64,000 nt of DNA from Pleurotus ostreatus/Saccharomyces cerevisiae fusant (Eukaryota > Opisthokonta): assembly GCA_024196135.1 (NCBI GenBank), contig JAMQCK010000066.1:1-64000 (forward strand), in the 5' to 3' direction. Position numbers and translations under genes: made by a program. The notes under the pieces are model-generated. The model was given only the letters and a program-made list of their open reading frames with translations. It was not told where the DNA came from and did not search any database. Shown one piece after another: positions 11,276 through 21,698 of the stretch (the first letter of the stretch is position 1; each line of letters starts with the position of its first letter).

Positions 11276-13191
11276 TCAGTCGCCGAAGCATGAGTCCCAG
11301 AAGATCATCCACCCTTCATGGCGGAGCATGTCCATTGTGGCAACATCCTGAACATGAATGGTCTCTTCATCGACTGGATATCCCAAGGAGATGAACCGCA
11401 AAGGGTACGAGAACTGGTGGCGGGTCTGTAACATGCGAGCAATAGTCCCGTCGGTGGTTGAGCAATCGCATAGCGCCAGTCTCTCTAGTCGAGGCAGTAG
11501 CACTGCCCTTCGGCTACCCTTGCCGACAGTAAGCGCCCTGAAGATGGCGTCGCTCACGCCTCTTCCTAGCTCCGCAATATGCAGCATCTTGAGTCCTGAC
11601 ACTTGGGGTAGGCGAATCATGTGGGAGAGGGCAGCTTCGTCAAAGGTTGCTCCACCACATAGGAGTAGGAAATATTCGAGACCAGCTCGCAGGCGGCCCA
11701 GACAGCGGTGAAGGTTGCTGATATCAATGAAGGGCCAGCCAGGGCTGTAGGGAGCATCATCTGGAATCGAATCTCGAGGTCGAATATGGAGTCGGCGCAG
11801 ATTGGGAAGGTCGAGCGCTTGAAAGAGCTGATCTTGAGGGCCGTCGCTCTCAATGATCAGATCTTCGAGAAGACGATGGCATACAGGGCTGTATCGCATA
11901 GGCTCGGTAAGCGTGATATCAGCGTCAACTCGCCGAAGTGTAGGGGCACTGGCGAGGATGCGCAAGAGGGTATACGTGTCCACTACACACTCGCGGAGGT
12001 AGAGGGACACGATGCGCGACCAGTAGACATTCTCCGGGAACGTCGGAAGAGACCATTCGATCTCCCGTATCGTCGGCGTGTTGTACAAGGACGACAAGGC
12101 CCACGCTACATCGGGCTGCGTGTTCGCCTCTCGAGTCGTGATGGCGAGTTTCTCCATAGACAATGCGGCCCCACGATGGACTCGCGACAGTCGCACCAGA
12201 CTCGAGGGACTGATTTCCTCGAGGTCGAGCGCCTTGATAAGTCTGATGTTCTGGATGATGAAGTCAAGAGCACAGGGACAGACTTCTCGAGGGTATACGC
12301 CCCGTCGTGAGTCCTCGGAATAGTAAATGTAGACGCCATGGCCCTTTGTGCGCTCCGTGAACAGTCGAGCAATTCTATAGTGTCCTCTGGCCTGGCACGG
12401 GCGCATGGCAAAGCGTTGCCACAGGAAAGGCAGATCTAAGGAAATCGCTCTCCATAGTCTGCAGACGCGGGCTATGACCAGAGGAGTGGACCCAGCTGAG
12501 AACGATGCATAAAACGGATTTTTCACCTCATCGTCCATGCAGCGCGTGAAGATGTAGGACAGCAACTCGACTGGCAAGCGATTGATCGGAGGGGTGTAGA
12601 AGCCATTCGCGTCCGGCACGGGGTCCAAAGGAATCAGAGCCCGCCAATGAGACGGTGGAGGCGAGAAGCGCGGGATGAACAGAGCCCTGCGAAGGTCCTC
12701 GGGCGTAGGCTTGTCCGGACCGGTGTACTCGAGGTAGGGCGCGTTTTTGGAGCGGGCGCGGACTGGAGGATGAGCGTCAGACTGACGGATTGCTGTCCAT
12801 GGCAGCTCGGCGTACTGTACCCCTCCATTTCTGCGAGTCTACATATGTGTCGTGAACCGGGTACGGCGGCCCTGCAGTGGCGGTTGGCGCGCACACTGTT
12901 GGCGACGCAGCATACGGGCTGTATGCCATGGGGGTTGCTTGAAAGGTCGCAGGTGAGGGATGAGCGCCTGGATGAGGAGGACCCGGCCATCCAGGGTACG
13001 GCGCCAGGACATAGTCAGTGGAGTACTGAGACTGTCGAAGAAGAAAATCAGTTCGCTGCTACGACGCTCTCCCGGAAACTGACCTGGTGATCAATGACCG
13101 CGTCTTGATATGAATATGCGCCTCCGGAGCGGGTAGGAGACGCCTGGTCATGGTGCTGGGAGCGGCGCTTGTTGAAGGGCCACTTGACCAT
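11276..13191 (-). CDS. F-box protein FBX-3 (tandem copy of FBX-2)
   Basis: Predicted 599-residue F-box protein, closest to FBX-2. Exon 1 (13191-13084, MVKWPFNKRRSQHH) is 108 nt as in FBX-2. Compared with FBX-2, exon 3 has lost one base near 12745 in the run after GCTCC, which would break the frame if the intron were spliced at the homologous donor. A donor five bases upstream (GTACAG, intron 12820-12763) restores it: exons 13191-13084, 13025-12821 and 12762-11276 total 1,800 nt. The F-box core is INRLPVELLSYIF, followed by VCRLWRAISLDLPFLW, and the C-terminus is again SCFGD. If the shifted donor is not used, the gene is a pseudogene or starts at a downstream codon. Confidence 0.75.
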
Positions 13192-13305
13192 GATAAAATG
13201 CTGTCGTAAACGGAGAGAAATGGGAGCCTACCTGTCTAGACGATCCTCGCCCTATATGAGTGCACCTCGAGCGCCAGAGAACATACATATCACGCATTTA
13301 CGAAA

Positions 13306-13615
13306 GACAATAGCTGGGACGTCGCAAGGGCGACGCTGTTACGACGTCCATGACCACCTTGGACAATAAGCCGACCTCGCGTCCGCGACGAGAAGACACC
13401 CCATTCCGTCCCGCATCGCGAGAGATGTGTCGACTGTTTTTCGTGGCGAGAAGGGCCGTCGCGTACAGCATACATGCGAAAGACAATAGCAAGCATTGCC
13501 GGCAGAGAAGCCCATGATGGCGGCTGAGAATAAACCTCGGATCAAAAGCACCTTCCTTTTGGGTCAACATGGCGATCAACTGCCCCTGTTCTCGTCTGCG
13601 AACCCGCAACAATAG
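13306..13615 (-). promoter_or_regulatory. FBX-3 promoter motifs
   Basis: On the coding strand, CTATTGTC at 13313-13306, CTTATTGTC at 13370-13362, CTATTGTC at 13489-13482 and CTATTGTT at 13615-13608. The first three sit at positions equivalent to those of FBX-2. This block is the duplicated partner of 10780-11080. Confidence 0.5.
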
Positions 13616-13715
13616 CGCGGATGTTTCCTTCGTCCGTCATAGTACGGCGGCGTATGAGCTGAGTTATTCGGCGAGTAATCATTGACGGGAGCTTGCGTAG
13701 AGGTGCGGCGATGTG

Positions 13716-15329
13716 CTAGTTCGAGAACGTATGCAACGCAGTCAGGGATCCCTCCCGGTTTTCCAAGGACATCTCTTCCGAGTAGCGCCGTAACCAGAAG
13801 GGACCTACCGACGGTCATCAGCGCAAGGCTCTCTAGTAGAAAAACTTGGAGATACACTCACCTACTGGTCCATCGTCGTCATGGAAAATCGTCGTCCAAA
13901 CACCTAGAATTCCGTATTTCGACCGTACGCCTCCGACTTGAACCGCTTCGCAGCTAAGAAATGTGATAATGAGGCCAACTTTTGGCATTCGATGCAAGGA
14001 CGTACCTCCATATCGGATGCGGAGGATCTCCACAGACCTACGAAATGCGCTCATCAACAAGATCGCCCAGCTTCAGCCGAGAAAACTGCACTCACAAACC
14101 GCCACAGGATCCTCTCATCTGGCGTTACCGAGACTACGCCCCGAATCGTGATCCCCATGTCCTCATCGGTGGCCTCGAAGTGAATCTGCGGTCGCTGAGG
14201 GTGCTGAGGGTCGGGCTCGGTATGAGATACCACGAGGTCGAATTGGAGCGTGCGGCAGATTTCGACGAAGTCGGGGTCCTCGAAGAGAGAGGCGTCGAGT
14301 GGGCCGTCGGGGGTCGCCTGCGAAGATTGAGTAGGGCTCGGGTGCGCATGATAGATAGAATTTACCGCTGTGGAGTTATAGTCTAGTCATTGAATGAGCA
14401 CGATATCAACAGATGTTGGAGGGGACGACCTCACGTATCAATTCTCGATGATCGCAATAGCAGAATGCGATCTGCCACAGCCCTGCCACGCCTGCCCAGT
14501 CGTTCTCCTGCTTTTCCTTTTCGTCTCTTTCCTCCTTCTCGCCCTCCGTCTTGCCCGACTCTTCTTCCTCTTCCACGACCAGCTGCGTATACGGCAAGCA
14601 CATCGGATACAATGCAAACGTATCCGCCCCCGCCTCGACCTCCGGGAACGAGAAGTGCATCGACATCACCTCATGCAGCTCGCGCATCATCTCCCAGTCC
14701 ACAGTGTCGTTCTCCAGAAATGGCCCATAATGCGTCTCGTGCCGATACTTGCGCAGGTCGTACACGTAGGCGCGCGCACGCACGCGCCGCGCGGGATCAT
14801 GGTCAGCAGGCGTGAGGCCGAAGTGCGTGTGTATGCAGGCAAGTAGCTGGCGGGTGCGCAACGAGGCGGTAGGCGGAAGAGGCTCATCCAAGAGCGTGCT
14901 GCGCCGCAAGAGGAGCGTGGCGAGGATGAGACTGGACGAGACGTCGAGGGCGGCGTACGTGCGAAGGGGGACGACGAAGGTGATCATGTCTAGTATAGAC
15001 TCGAGTATGGACTCGAGTTCGTCTAGGCGCACGGTGGCGCGACCTTCTAAAACGGCTTGCGCGCGGGCTAGACGCTGCAGTCGCGTCTTCCACAGGTCGT
15101 CGGAGATTACGCGTGGAAGGCCGAGCTGGGTGAGGCTGAGGCGCGGGTCATCTAGCGGTTGCTGTAGATACAAAGCGCGCCAGAACGGCATGCTTGCGGA
15201 GGGATTTTCTGGGGCGTAAATGATAGTGTGGAAGTACGAACAGCATTGCGCGAGGGCGCCCACATCGCAGGGATCGCACTGGAGAAAGATCTCCTCAAGG
15301 AGCTCTGGAGGGAGGTCTGTTAGTAGCAT
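13716..15329 (-). CDS. F-box protein FBX-6 (five exons)
   Basis: 464-residue F-box protein of a family different from FBX-1 to FBX-5. Minus-strand exons are 15329-14435, 14382-14096, 14037-14006, 13953-13862 and 13804-13716, with phases that fit exactly. The N-terminal F-box reads LPPELLEEIFLQCD and is followed by SYFHTII. The middle is helical and leucine rich. The C-terminal part has SVTPDERILWRF, VQVGGVRSKYGILGVWT and GPVGPFWL, a conserved ending of a common basidiomycete F-box family whose binding partner is not known. A likely SCF adaptor. It is divergent from the next gene. Confidence 0.85.
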
Positions 15330-15966
15330 AGGTGATGTAGGGACGAGCGAGAAAGGGATGAGAGAGGTTAAGGAGAAAAGTGAGTAGGAAGTGTGGAAGA
15401 AAGTCGAACTTGGTCAGCGGCGGATGCAAACCGCCGGCTCGCGATCCGGACGGAAACAGCCGATTCGGACTGTGACGTCACGCTGTTCAGTGCTGCACCG
15501 CCGCGTTTCCCCAGGTTGAACTTCGCCTTCATCTTGTCGAGCAAGGGCGTGAAAGCTCTTCAATCTCCATGCCAAGTCATGACACGATCGAAGCTCCACT
15601 CTTCAATCAACAATCACTGCCTCGGAATTTTTCTAGGCTCGCGGCTCTCAGTATCCTAACATCTTATGCGCATCGGCATCGTTGAAGGGTTCGAACGATG
15701 GTGGTCGAACGCAACCTCAGTGGCCGTGCCACCCAACGAGGCAGCCCCGTGGCACGACACGAGGCTCACCTCGGATAATGGCGGACACGTGATCGTGGTG
15801 GTTCGCGGTGCCACTGACCGGGGTTTTCCGCGCGCTTCCACCTTGCCACCACCGGGGTCATCGTCCGGAGCCTGCTTGCATACCTCCCGAGTCCATTCTT
15901 CGTCTTACCTGCTCAATCAAGTACCGGGGCACCCTGCATGCACACCTGACAACGGTTGCCATCGCC
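15330..15966. promoter_or_regulatory. Divergent promoter region with a CRE palindrome
   Basis: 637 bp between divergent start codons. The palindrome TGACGTCA, the consensus site of CREB/ATF-type bZIP factors, lies at 15473-15480. No exon could be supported in the rest. Confidence 0.45.
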
Positions 15967-17532
15967 ATGGAGGGCGCCACACATGTTATGTGGTCGAGCG
16001 AATTCAGCGCGTCGCGGAATCTGGACGCGCAGGCGGTGGAGGATGTGAGGCTGGTGCGGCTGAGTAGGGACGCGCACGCGACCTGTGTAAGTACTGGTCC
16101 TGGTTGCGGGGTTACACTTGTTGGAATGCTCATATGTTTCGCAGCTTACCACGCTCGAGTGGCATTGGGGTCTGAAGAAGGGAGAGCTGGACCCCAGGTG
16201 CTCTGAGAATCATATCTCGTGTAAGTCTTGGAACATTGGAATGTACATCAACGAGATGGAGAGCTGACCTTTTTGACGCCACAGTACGCCACGACATGAA
16301 GAGAAAATGGCGCGAGTACGACTGGACGCTGATTCCAACGCCCGAAACGATCCGCGAGATGCAAAGGTTTGTCGTGTATAACGCGCGACATCCTGAAGCT
16401 CGGAAGAGCATGAAGGAGGTAAGTAGTCCGAGGCAAGCCCGACCCCGTAGAGGCACCTGACTGACCTCGAATGTCAAAGGTCTTCCCTCCGAATCACGTC
16501 TTCGAGTATGTCTTCGTGCCGCTCATGATTAGCACGGCTCCGCCGTATCCCAAGCTGCGCTGTCGAGTCGGAGACGACGTCGAGCAAGAATATGCTCAGC
16601 CGTATGAGGGTCTCCCTCGCGTGCTCTCCCGCGCGCATCCTTTCTTCATCGCCCTCGCTGCGTTCACCCATATCAAGAAGGGTGGAACACATCTCACCGC
16701 TGAAGATCGGCATACCATCTTCGGCCCCACCCTCGACCTGGGCCACGCATGGCTCGCCGAGCCGCCCGCGAGCTTTGTGCACGGCGTCGACGTCTGGAAG
16801 CCTCACCGCTATCCTTACAGCGACGACGGCAGCGTCGCCTTCGAGGAGCTTCACGGCCACCGCTCCCCACACTCCACCTCCGCCTCGCCCGAGACGTCCG
16901 TGCGCTCCTCCTGGTGGTCCAACGGCTCGACTGTGGCGACATCTCTGCCCTCAACGCCGTCGCGCCTGCCGATCTGCAAGCGCTCGCCGCGCAAGATACG
17001 CTTCGCGCGCGACGGGGGGCTCTTGACCATCGCCGAGAAGCGCTTCCTGGAGCACATGCCGAACCCACTAAGCATGGGGGCGTGGCGCAGGACGGCGGAG
17101 GGCGAGCCCTTGGACGCGACCGCGAACGACGAAGAGCTCGTCTCGTATATGCGCGAGCCATCGCGTGATCCGGACGCCGTCATCCGCGCGGGCATGAAGT
17201 GCGCGCCGGTTCCAATAGGGATCGGCCAAGGCGTCGACACGTCGAAGTGCTGCAGCAACGATTTTGCGCAGCTGCTCTTCAGCACGGTGCTGGCTTCTCC
17301 CGCGAAGAGCAAGCCGCTCGGGCACCGTCGGCTGCCGTCCAGCGCGCCCGTGACGCCGCGCAAGGCCTCCGAAAGCACCAATCGGACGCCTAGGAAGGTG
17401 ACGCCAGGCACTCCGAGCCGAGCGATGGTAGGTACCCCAAGCAGGGCCCCACCGGGAACTCCCAGTAAGCCGACGTTGGGCACTGCCAGGAGGGCGACGC
17501 CCGCGAGCGCCTCAAAGCCAACATGGCGATAA
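15967..17532 (+). CDS. Uncharacterised basidiomycete protein with TP-rich repeat tail
   Basis: 460-residue protein from exons 15967-16086, 16145-16220, 16285-16418 and 16480-17532. I do not recognise a certain domain. The first 120 residues (LTTLEWHWGLKKGEL, HDMKRKWREYDW) resemble in layout the region after the HNH motif in a large agaricomycete family of HNH-nuclease-like proteins, but the His and Asn residues of an HNH site are not seen, so this is a weak hint. The second half is Ser/Pro rich and ends in five degenerate eight-residue units of the type GTPSRAxP, ending close to the C-terminus. The start ATG has a favourable context (GCCATCGCCATGG). Confidence 0.65.
17407..17526 (+). repeat. 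Five 24-bp tandem repeats inside the coding sequence
   Basis: Units at 17407, 17431, 17455, 17479 and 17503 keep the frame and encode GTPSRAMV, GTPSRAPP, GTPSKPTL, GTARRATP and ASASKPTW. Each of the first three contains a TP or SP dipeptide, a possible proline-directed kinase site. The last unit is the most degenerate. Confidence 0.7.
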
Positions 17533-18174
17533 TGCGCCACATATCCTCTCAGCATTCTGATACCAAGCATGTCGGCCGGCTCCTGCATCTCTTACTCATC
17601 CACTGTAGCATACTCATTGACTCTACGCGTCGAGTCTACGCATACTCACGTATACTTATCGAACCCATTTGTACAGTATTATTCTCCGATTTCTGCTTAG
17701 TATATACTTCAACGCTGTCATGATCTTGTCGTGCCCCTTGCGATGGCCAAACAACCGTGGGAGTTAATGCCATTATGGCTTCGGCGAACGCCGACGACGG
17801 AACAAGGCTTACCTCTTCCGGTCATCATTGTACCGTAACCAGCCTAAATGGCGCCTATGCTTCCAATCTCGTTAAGAACATCCGCATATGACATTCCTTG
17901 TCGGCTTGTGGCTCCTGGTTATCGGACCTTCGTGTCGCTATTGCCACTAAGTTCGCTCAATACTTATAGCTGACGCCTGCGCATGAGCCCTCACTTTTCA
18001 CGACTCTCCTCACCGCCCTCACGAACCCGACGATCGTCCTTGACGACTCTTTATATTGCTAAAACGCCACCTCACGGCTTTTGAACGACCCCTGACGTGC
18101 TGGACACGCATTGTCTTATCGACCCGCTGAAGGGTATGTCGCTGTCCCAGGCCTGGCGCTTGATCTCATAACTC
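17533..18174. other. Intergenic region upstream of partner B
   Basis: 642 bp without a supported exon. A CATTGTCTTATC stretch near 18109 resembles the F-box promoter octamer but is not an exact match. Confidence 0.35.
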
Positions 18175-19296
18175 ATGCTACACAGACGCCATAATCTATA
18201 CAACGCGCCTCGAGCTTCTATTACGATGTTTAGACCAAGCTTCATTCGGCGCCTTATCCGCGAGAACCTCGCGCGCGCCTCTGCTACTGCAAGTCAGCGG
18301 GGCCACGAAGGATCTTCCTCTGTTAACGACCCTCCTCCTGCGCCCCTCCTCCGTCCCGTAGATCTTCCTGCGGTTTCTCCTTCAGGCGACGGGCCATCTC
18401 ATGTGCGTTCGTCTTGTGCCGTACCTCCTTCGCGAGCGGATGCATCTGCAGACCTCCCACCTTTGGTGAGGTCTGCTCATCAACCGCGTCCGGAAGAAGC
18501 TTTAATCGGTCCATCACAGGACTCGCGTTCGCACGGGGCGCCAACCGCGCCACATATCGAAGACCGCGGGAATCCTTCTGCGCGTTCTTTACGCGCCTCG
18601 AATATGACGGTTCATGCTATGGATATCGCTGGCAGATCGGCGCCGGTCCTACGTTATGACATGACCTCGCGTCTTCCACGGTCTTCTCCAAACCCTCCTC
18701 CACCTCGTCCGAGGGCATCTCCTGCACTGCCCGCGACAAGGGATCAATCTTTGGTTCTGAACATTTACTCTGACAACATGCTCCCGCAGTCTTCCCCGGC
18801 GGGGTCAGCGCTTCTCCCCGACACACATTGGGCAGGCTACGACAAAGAAGTCATCAACGTCATGATGCCCCTCGACTTGTACCGCTATTTCCTCATCTTT
18901 CTGAGCGCTCCGCGCCTGCAAAGGATCCAGTTCTGGCGGATTAACGCTAACAAGGACCCTGGGAAATTGCCCGAGGTTCGGGTTCCAGCGCTCGAGTCAC
19001 TGATCATTCGCGACACCGAGACACAGCTTAAGGACCTCTTGAGACGCCTTTACTTCAAGAAATTGAACTATCTGGAGGTGTACTATAGCTCAGGGTGCCT
19101 TCGAAGATTCCAAGCAGATCAAAATGCGTACTACAACCTCTTCTCGTCGCGCAGGCATATGGCCGAAAGGGGAGACATGGTGATCCTGCCCAACGATCCC
19201 GCATACAGTGAGAGATCTTCATCGCTAGAGGGACGACTACAAAAGAGGTCTCGTGCCAGGTTCTGGCGCATCAGGGTGACAGACATGCCCTCTTAA
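18175..19296 (+). CDS. F-box-less partner protein B, paralogue of partner A
   Basis: Single-exon gene, 373 residues, or 356 if the second in-frame ATG at 18226 is used (MFRPSFIRRLIREN). The N-terminal half is low complexity, rich in Ser, Pro and Arg; the C-terminal ~180 residues match partner A (NIYSDNMLPQ, DKEVINVMMPLDL, FWRIN, LNYLEVYYSSG, NDPAYSERSSSLEG). No F-box, signal peptide or membrane helix is visible. The stop codon lies 80 bp from that of the convergent F-box gene FBX-4, repeating the geometry of partner A and FBX-2. Function unknown; conserved linkage with F-box genes suggests a related role. Confidence 0.75.
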   Translation: MLHRRHNLYNAPRASITMFRPSFIRRLIRENLARASATASQRGHEGSSSVNDPPPAPLLRPVDLPAVSPSGDGPSHVRSSCAVPPSRADASADLPPLVRSAHQPRPEEALIGPSQDSRSHGAPTAPHIEDRGNPSARSLRASNMTVHAMDIAGRSAPVLRYDMTSRLPRSSPNPPPPRPRASPALPATRDQSLVLNIYSDNMLPQSSPAGSALLPDTHWAGYDKEVINVMMPLDLYRYFLIFLSAPRLQRIQFWRINANKDPGKLPEVRVPALESLIIRDTETQLKDLLRRLYFKKLNYLEVYYSSGCLRRFQADQNAYYNLFSSRRHMAERGDMVILPNDPAYSERSSSLEGRLQKRSRARFWRIRVTDMPS

Positions 19297-19376
19297 ACGA
19301 TTGTTTCTGCCCAGTGTAGATGCTATGTAACGATATACGTTTATTTATGCAGTTTAGGTACGATATAAACTGCTGC

Positions 19377-21172
19377 CTAGGACCGGCTAAGATACCCAGA
19401 ATGCGAAATTATCATTCCATGCTTCTCTAGCTCGCCGAAAGCAGTGATATCTATGGGATGTAGCCTGCTATGGAAGGCGGTCGGGTATCCGAGTTCAACG
19501 ACGCGTAGCGCATAATGTCGAAGCTGGCGAGCATGCAACATTCCGGATATTACGCCGTCAGACATCCTGAAATTGGCTAGGCTGAGGATTTCTAGGCGGG
19601 GAAGCAGGGCGGGGTCCCCCGTGGGCTGATTCGGCAGCATCTTTTGAAAGAGCCTATCACCGGAGAGTGCCTTCCGCGTGGAGAAGTGGAGCCGTCGCAA
19701 ATTAGATAGCTTATGAAGGGAGAGAAGGTGGAGGAGAGCTGATTCGTTGAATGCACCGGCGTCAACTATGTCGAGATTCTCCAATCCATCGGCGAGGTGG
19801 TCAATGAAGCTATGCAACGCAGCCGGTGCCTTTACGGGCCAATCGGAGGATTTGGTGACGAGCGGCGAAGCGATGAGGGGGTGGAGAACGAGTTCAGTGA
19901 GGTGCGGGAGGTGCAGCATACGAAGAAGGCTGTCCTGCGCTCTGACTCCCTCGATGGCCAACTCTCGTAGCGAGTCATGCTGAATGATCTTATGATTCAG
20001 GCGTTGAAGCCTGGCCATCTGCACTGATAGCTTTTTCAGACGCGGTGCAGTCGAGAGTATGTCCGAGAGGACGTCCGGAGCGACGAGGCAGCCCTTTAGG
20101 TTTACAGAAACCATCTGCGACCAGGGTACGTGGCAAGGAAAGGTATCCGTATCCCAGTCAAGATGCTGCAACGCAGAGGAACAGTACAGGCGCGCGATGA
20201 GCTGCGCCGCATCAGGGCGTAGGAGCGCGTGCAGCGTAGAGAGGGAGAAGTATTGAATCAATGGGCCGGACGCTGTCGCCGAATGGGCTTTGGATATGTG
20301 TGCGACAGTACTGTGTTCAACTCCGCGAAGGTGAAGGGTTCTGACCGAACCGAGGTTTTCGAGGATGATGTTCAGAGAACACGGGCAGCGTTCGACGGGC
20401 CTGTAGCTTTCTCCCACCCGAGGCTTGGCCTCGTCATAATAGATGTGCAGCCCCTTCCCTTTCGTACGCTCGATGAAGACGCGTGCCATGCGGTAGGGAT
20501 GTGCCTTTCCATTGCAAGGTGACAACTCGAAGTGCTGCCATAACGCCGACAGGTCCACGGCGATTTCGCGCCAGAGACCGCAGACACGGGCCTGGATGAG
20601 CGGCGGGAAGGCGGAGTGAAAGGCAGCGTGGCTGAGGTTGTAGACCTCGTATTCCACGCATAGCTTGAAGATCAAAGACAGAAGCTCGACGGGAAGTTTG
20701 TTGATGAGCGGAACGTAGGTGCCATCCGCGTCGTATACCGGCTCGACAGGTATCAGAGCGCGCCAGTGCTCGGGAGGTGGAGAGCCTGGGGAGCGGGAGT
20801 CAAGAGCCTTTCGCAACTCCCGAGGATCGAGTTCTTCTTCGCTCATGTCCGAGTCTGAAGTGCTATCTGACGAGAGTTCGAATCCCGCCGCCGAGCCCGA
20901 CTAGCAGATCGCAATGAGAAAGTGCAGGACGGTGTCGCTGAGAATGACGTACCAATCGCTGTGTCGCTCGCTGCTCGCCAACTGAATGGAACGCTGCACT
21001 CCGCGGTGAATGCGAGATGTGATCCGCCGGTGAGAACTGCGTTACGTTCAAGTAAGCTGCTTAAAATATTCATTAACGCGCTACGTACCACGAGTCCCAA
21101 GGCGTTGTGCTGAGCAGCGTACCCACGAGTTGGCCATGCATGCGAGGAATGCTGAGAGTAGTGACGGCTCAT
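19377..21172 (-). CDS. F-box protein FBX-4 (three exons)
   Basis: 563-residue predicted SCF adaptor. Minus-strand exons 21172-21089, 21036-20953 and 20900-19377 are all phase 0. Exons 1 and 2 are 28 codons each; exon 1 ends NALGLV and exon 2 ends ATQRL. Exon 3 starts with an acidic Ser-rich stretch and has PPPEHWRALIPVEP before the F-box core INKLPVELLSLIF, then VCGLWREIAVDLSALWQHF and a CPCSLNIIL motif, followed by leucine-rich units. It is most similar to FBX-5 and more distantly to FBX-2 and FBX-3, which share the HWRAL(I/V)P linker. Convergent with partner B. Confidence 0.85.
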
Positions 21173-21347
21173 GATCGGTATGGTCAGGAATTCCAGCGCG
21201 GAGGGATTGACGGGTAGCGTCGACGTCCAGCGCCGAGAGGGTAGTAGGCTTCTTCAGATCGGAGCGCCATCTGTCGCTTATAAGCACCCAGCACCTATAG
21301 GGTGCAATAGATTTTCGATGTGATTTTCGGGAAAAGCTACGGCGAAG

Positions 21348-21395
21348 AACAATAGGCCGACAGCCGTCCGCGGTCTCGGTGTAGAAGACAATAAG
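21348..21395 (-). promoter_or_regulatory. FBX-4 promoter motifs
   Basis: Coding-strand CTATTGTT at 21355-21348 and CTTATTGTC at 21395-21387. A further block GCGTCGACGTCCAGCGCCGA near 21215-21235 and a CTTATAAG box near 21280 are shared with the FBX-5 upstream region (23377-23400 and ~23440). Confidence 0.45.
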
Positions 21396-21698
21396 AGCTG
21401 TGCACCCTCGAACTATGGAAGGCATAATTGGTTCCCATAGCGAGGGAGAGATACACAGTTTAGTTTGTCTTCCATCGACACCAGCGAGCTTCGTTGGACG
21501 ATGATCAAGACAATTGCAGACTCGGGTCGGACCGTCGGAGGCAACGGTGGCGCCACCCGGCCATTCGGCATCGGCCGACGCGCTAGACGTATGTTCGAGT
21601 CTTCGCTATCCAATATTATTGCTTGAGGTTTTAGACAGGCCTCTCGAGGACCACGGTCTCCTAGGTACTTCAAGTGGATATTTTATGCGATTCTACAC

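Noticed and set aside
12634..12990. Minus-strand frame beginning MEGYST, parallel to MEEYST in FBX-2, as an FBX-3 start
   Set aside because: It is out of frame with the F-box because of the one-base deletion; it covers intron 2 and exon 2 sequence in another frame.
20869..20884. GAGTTCGAATCCC, resembling a tRNA B box
   Set aside because: No A box or cloverleaf around it, and it lies within the coding exon of FBX-4.
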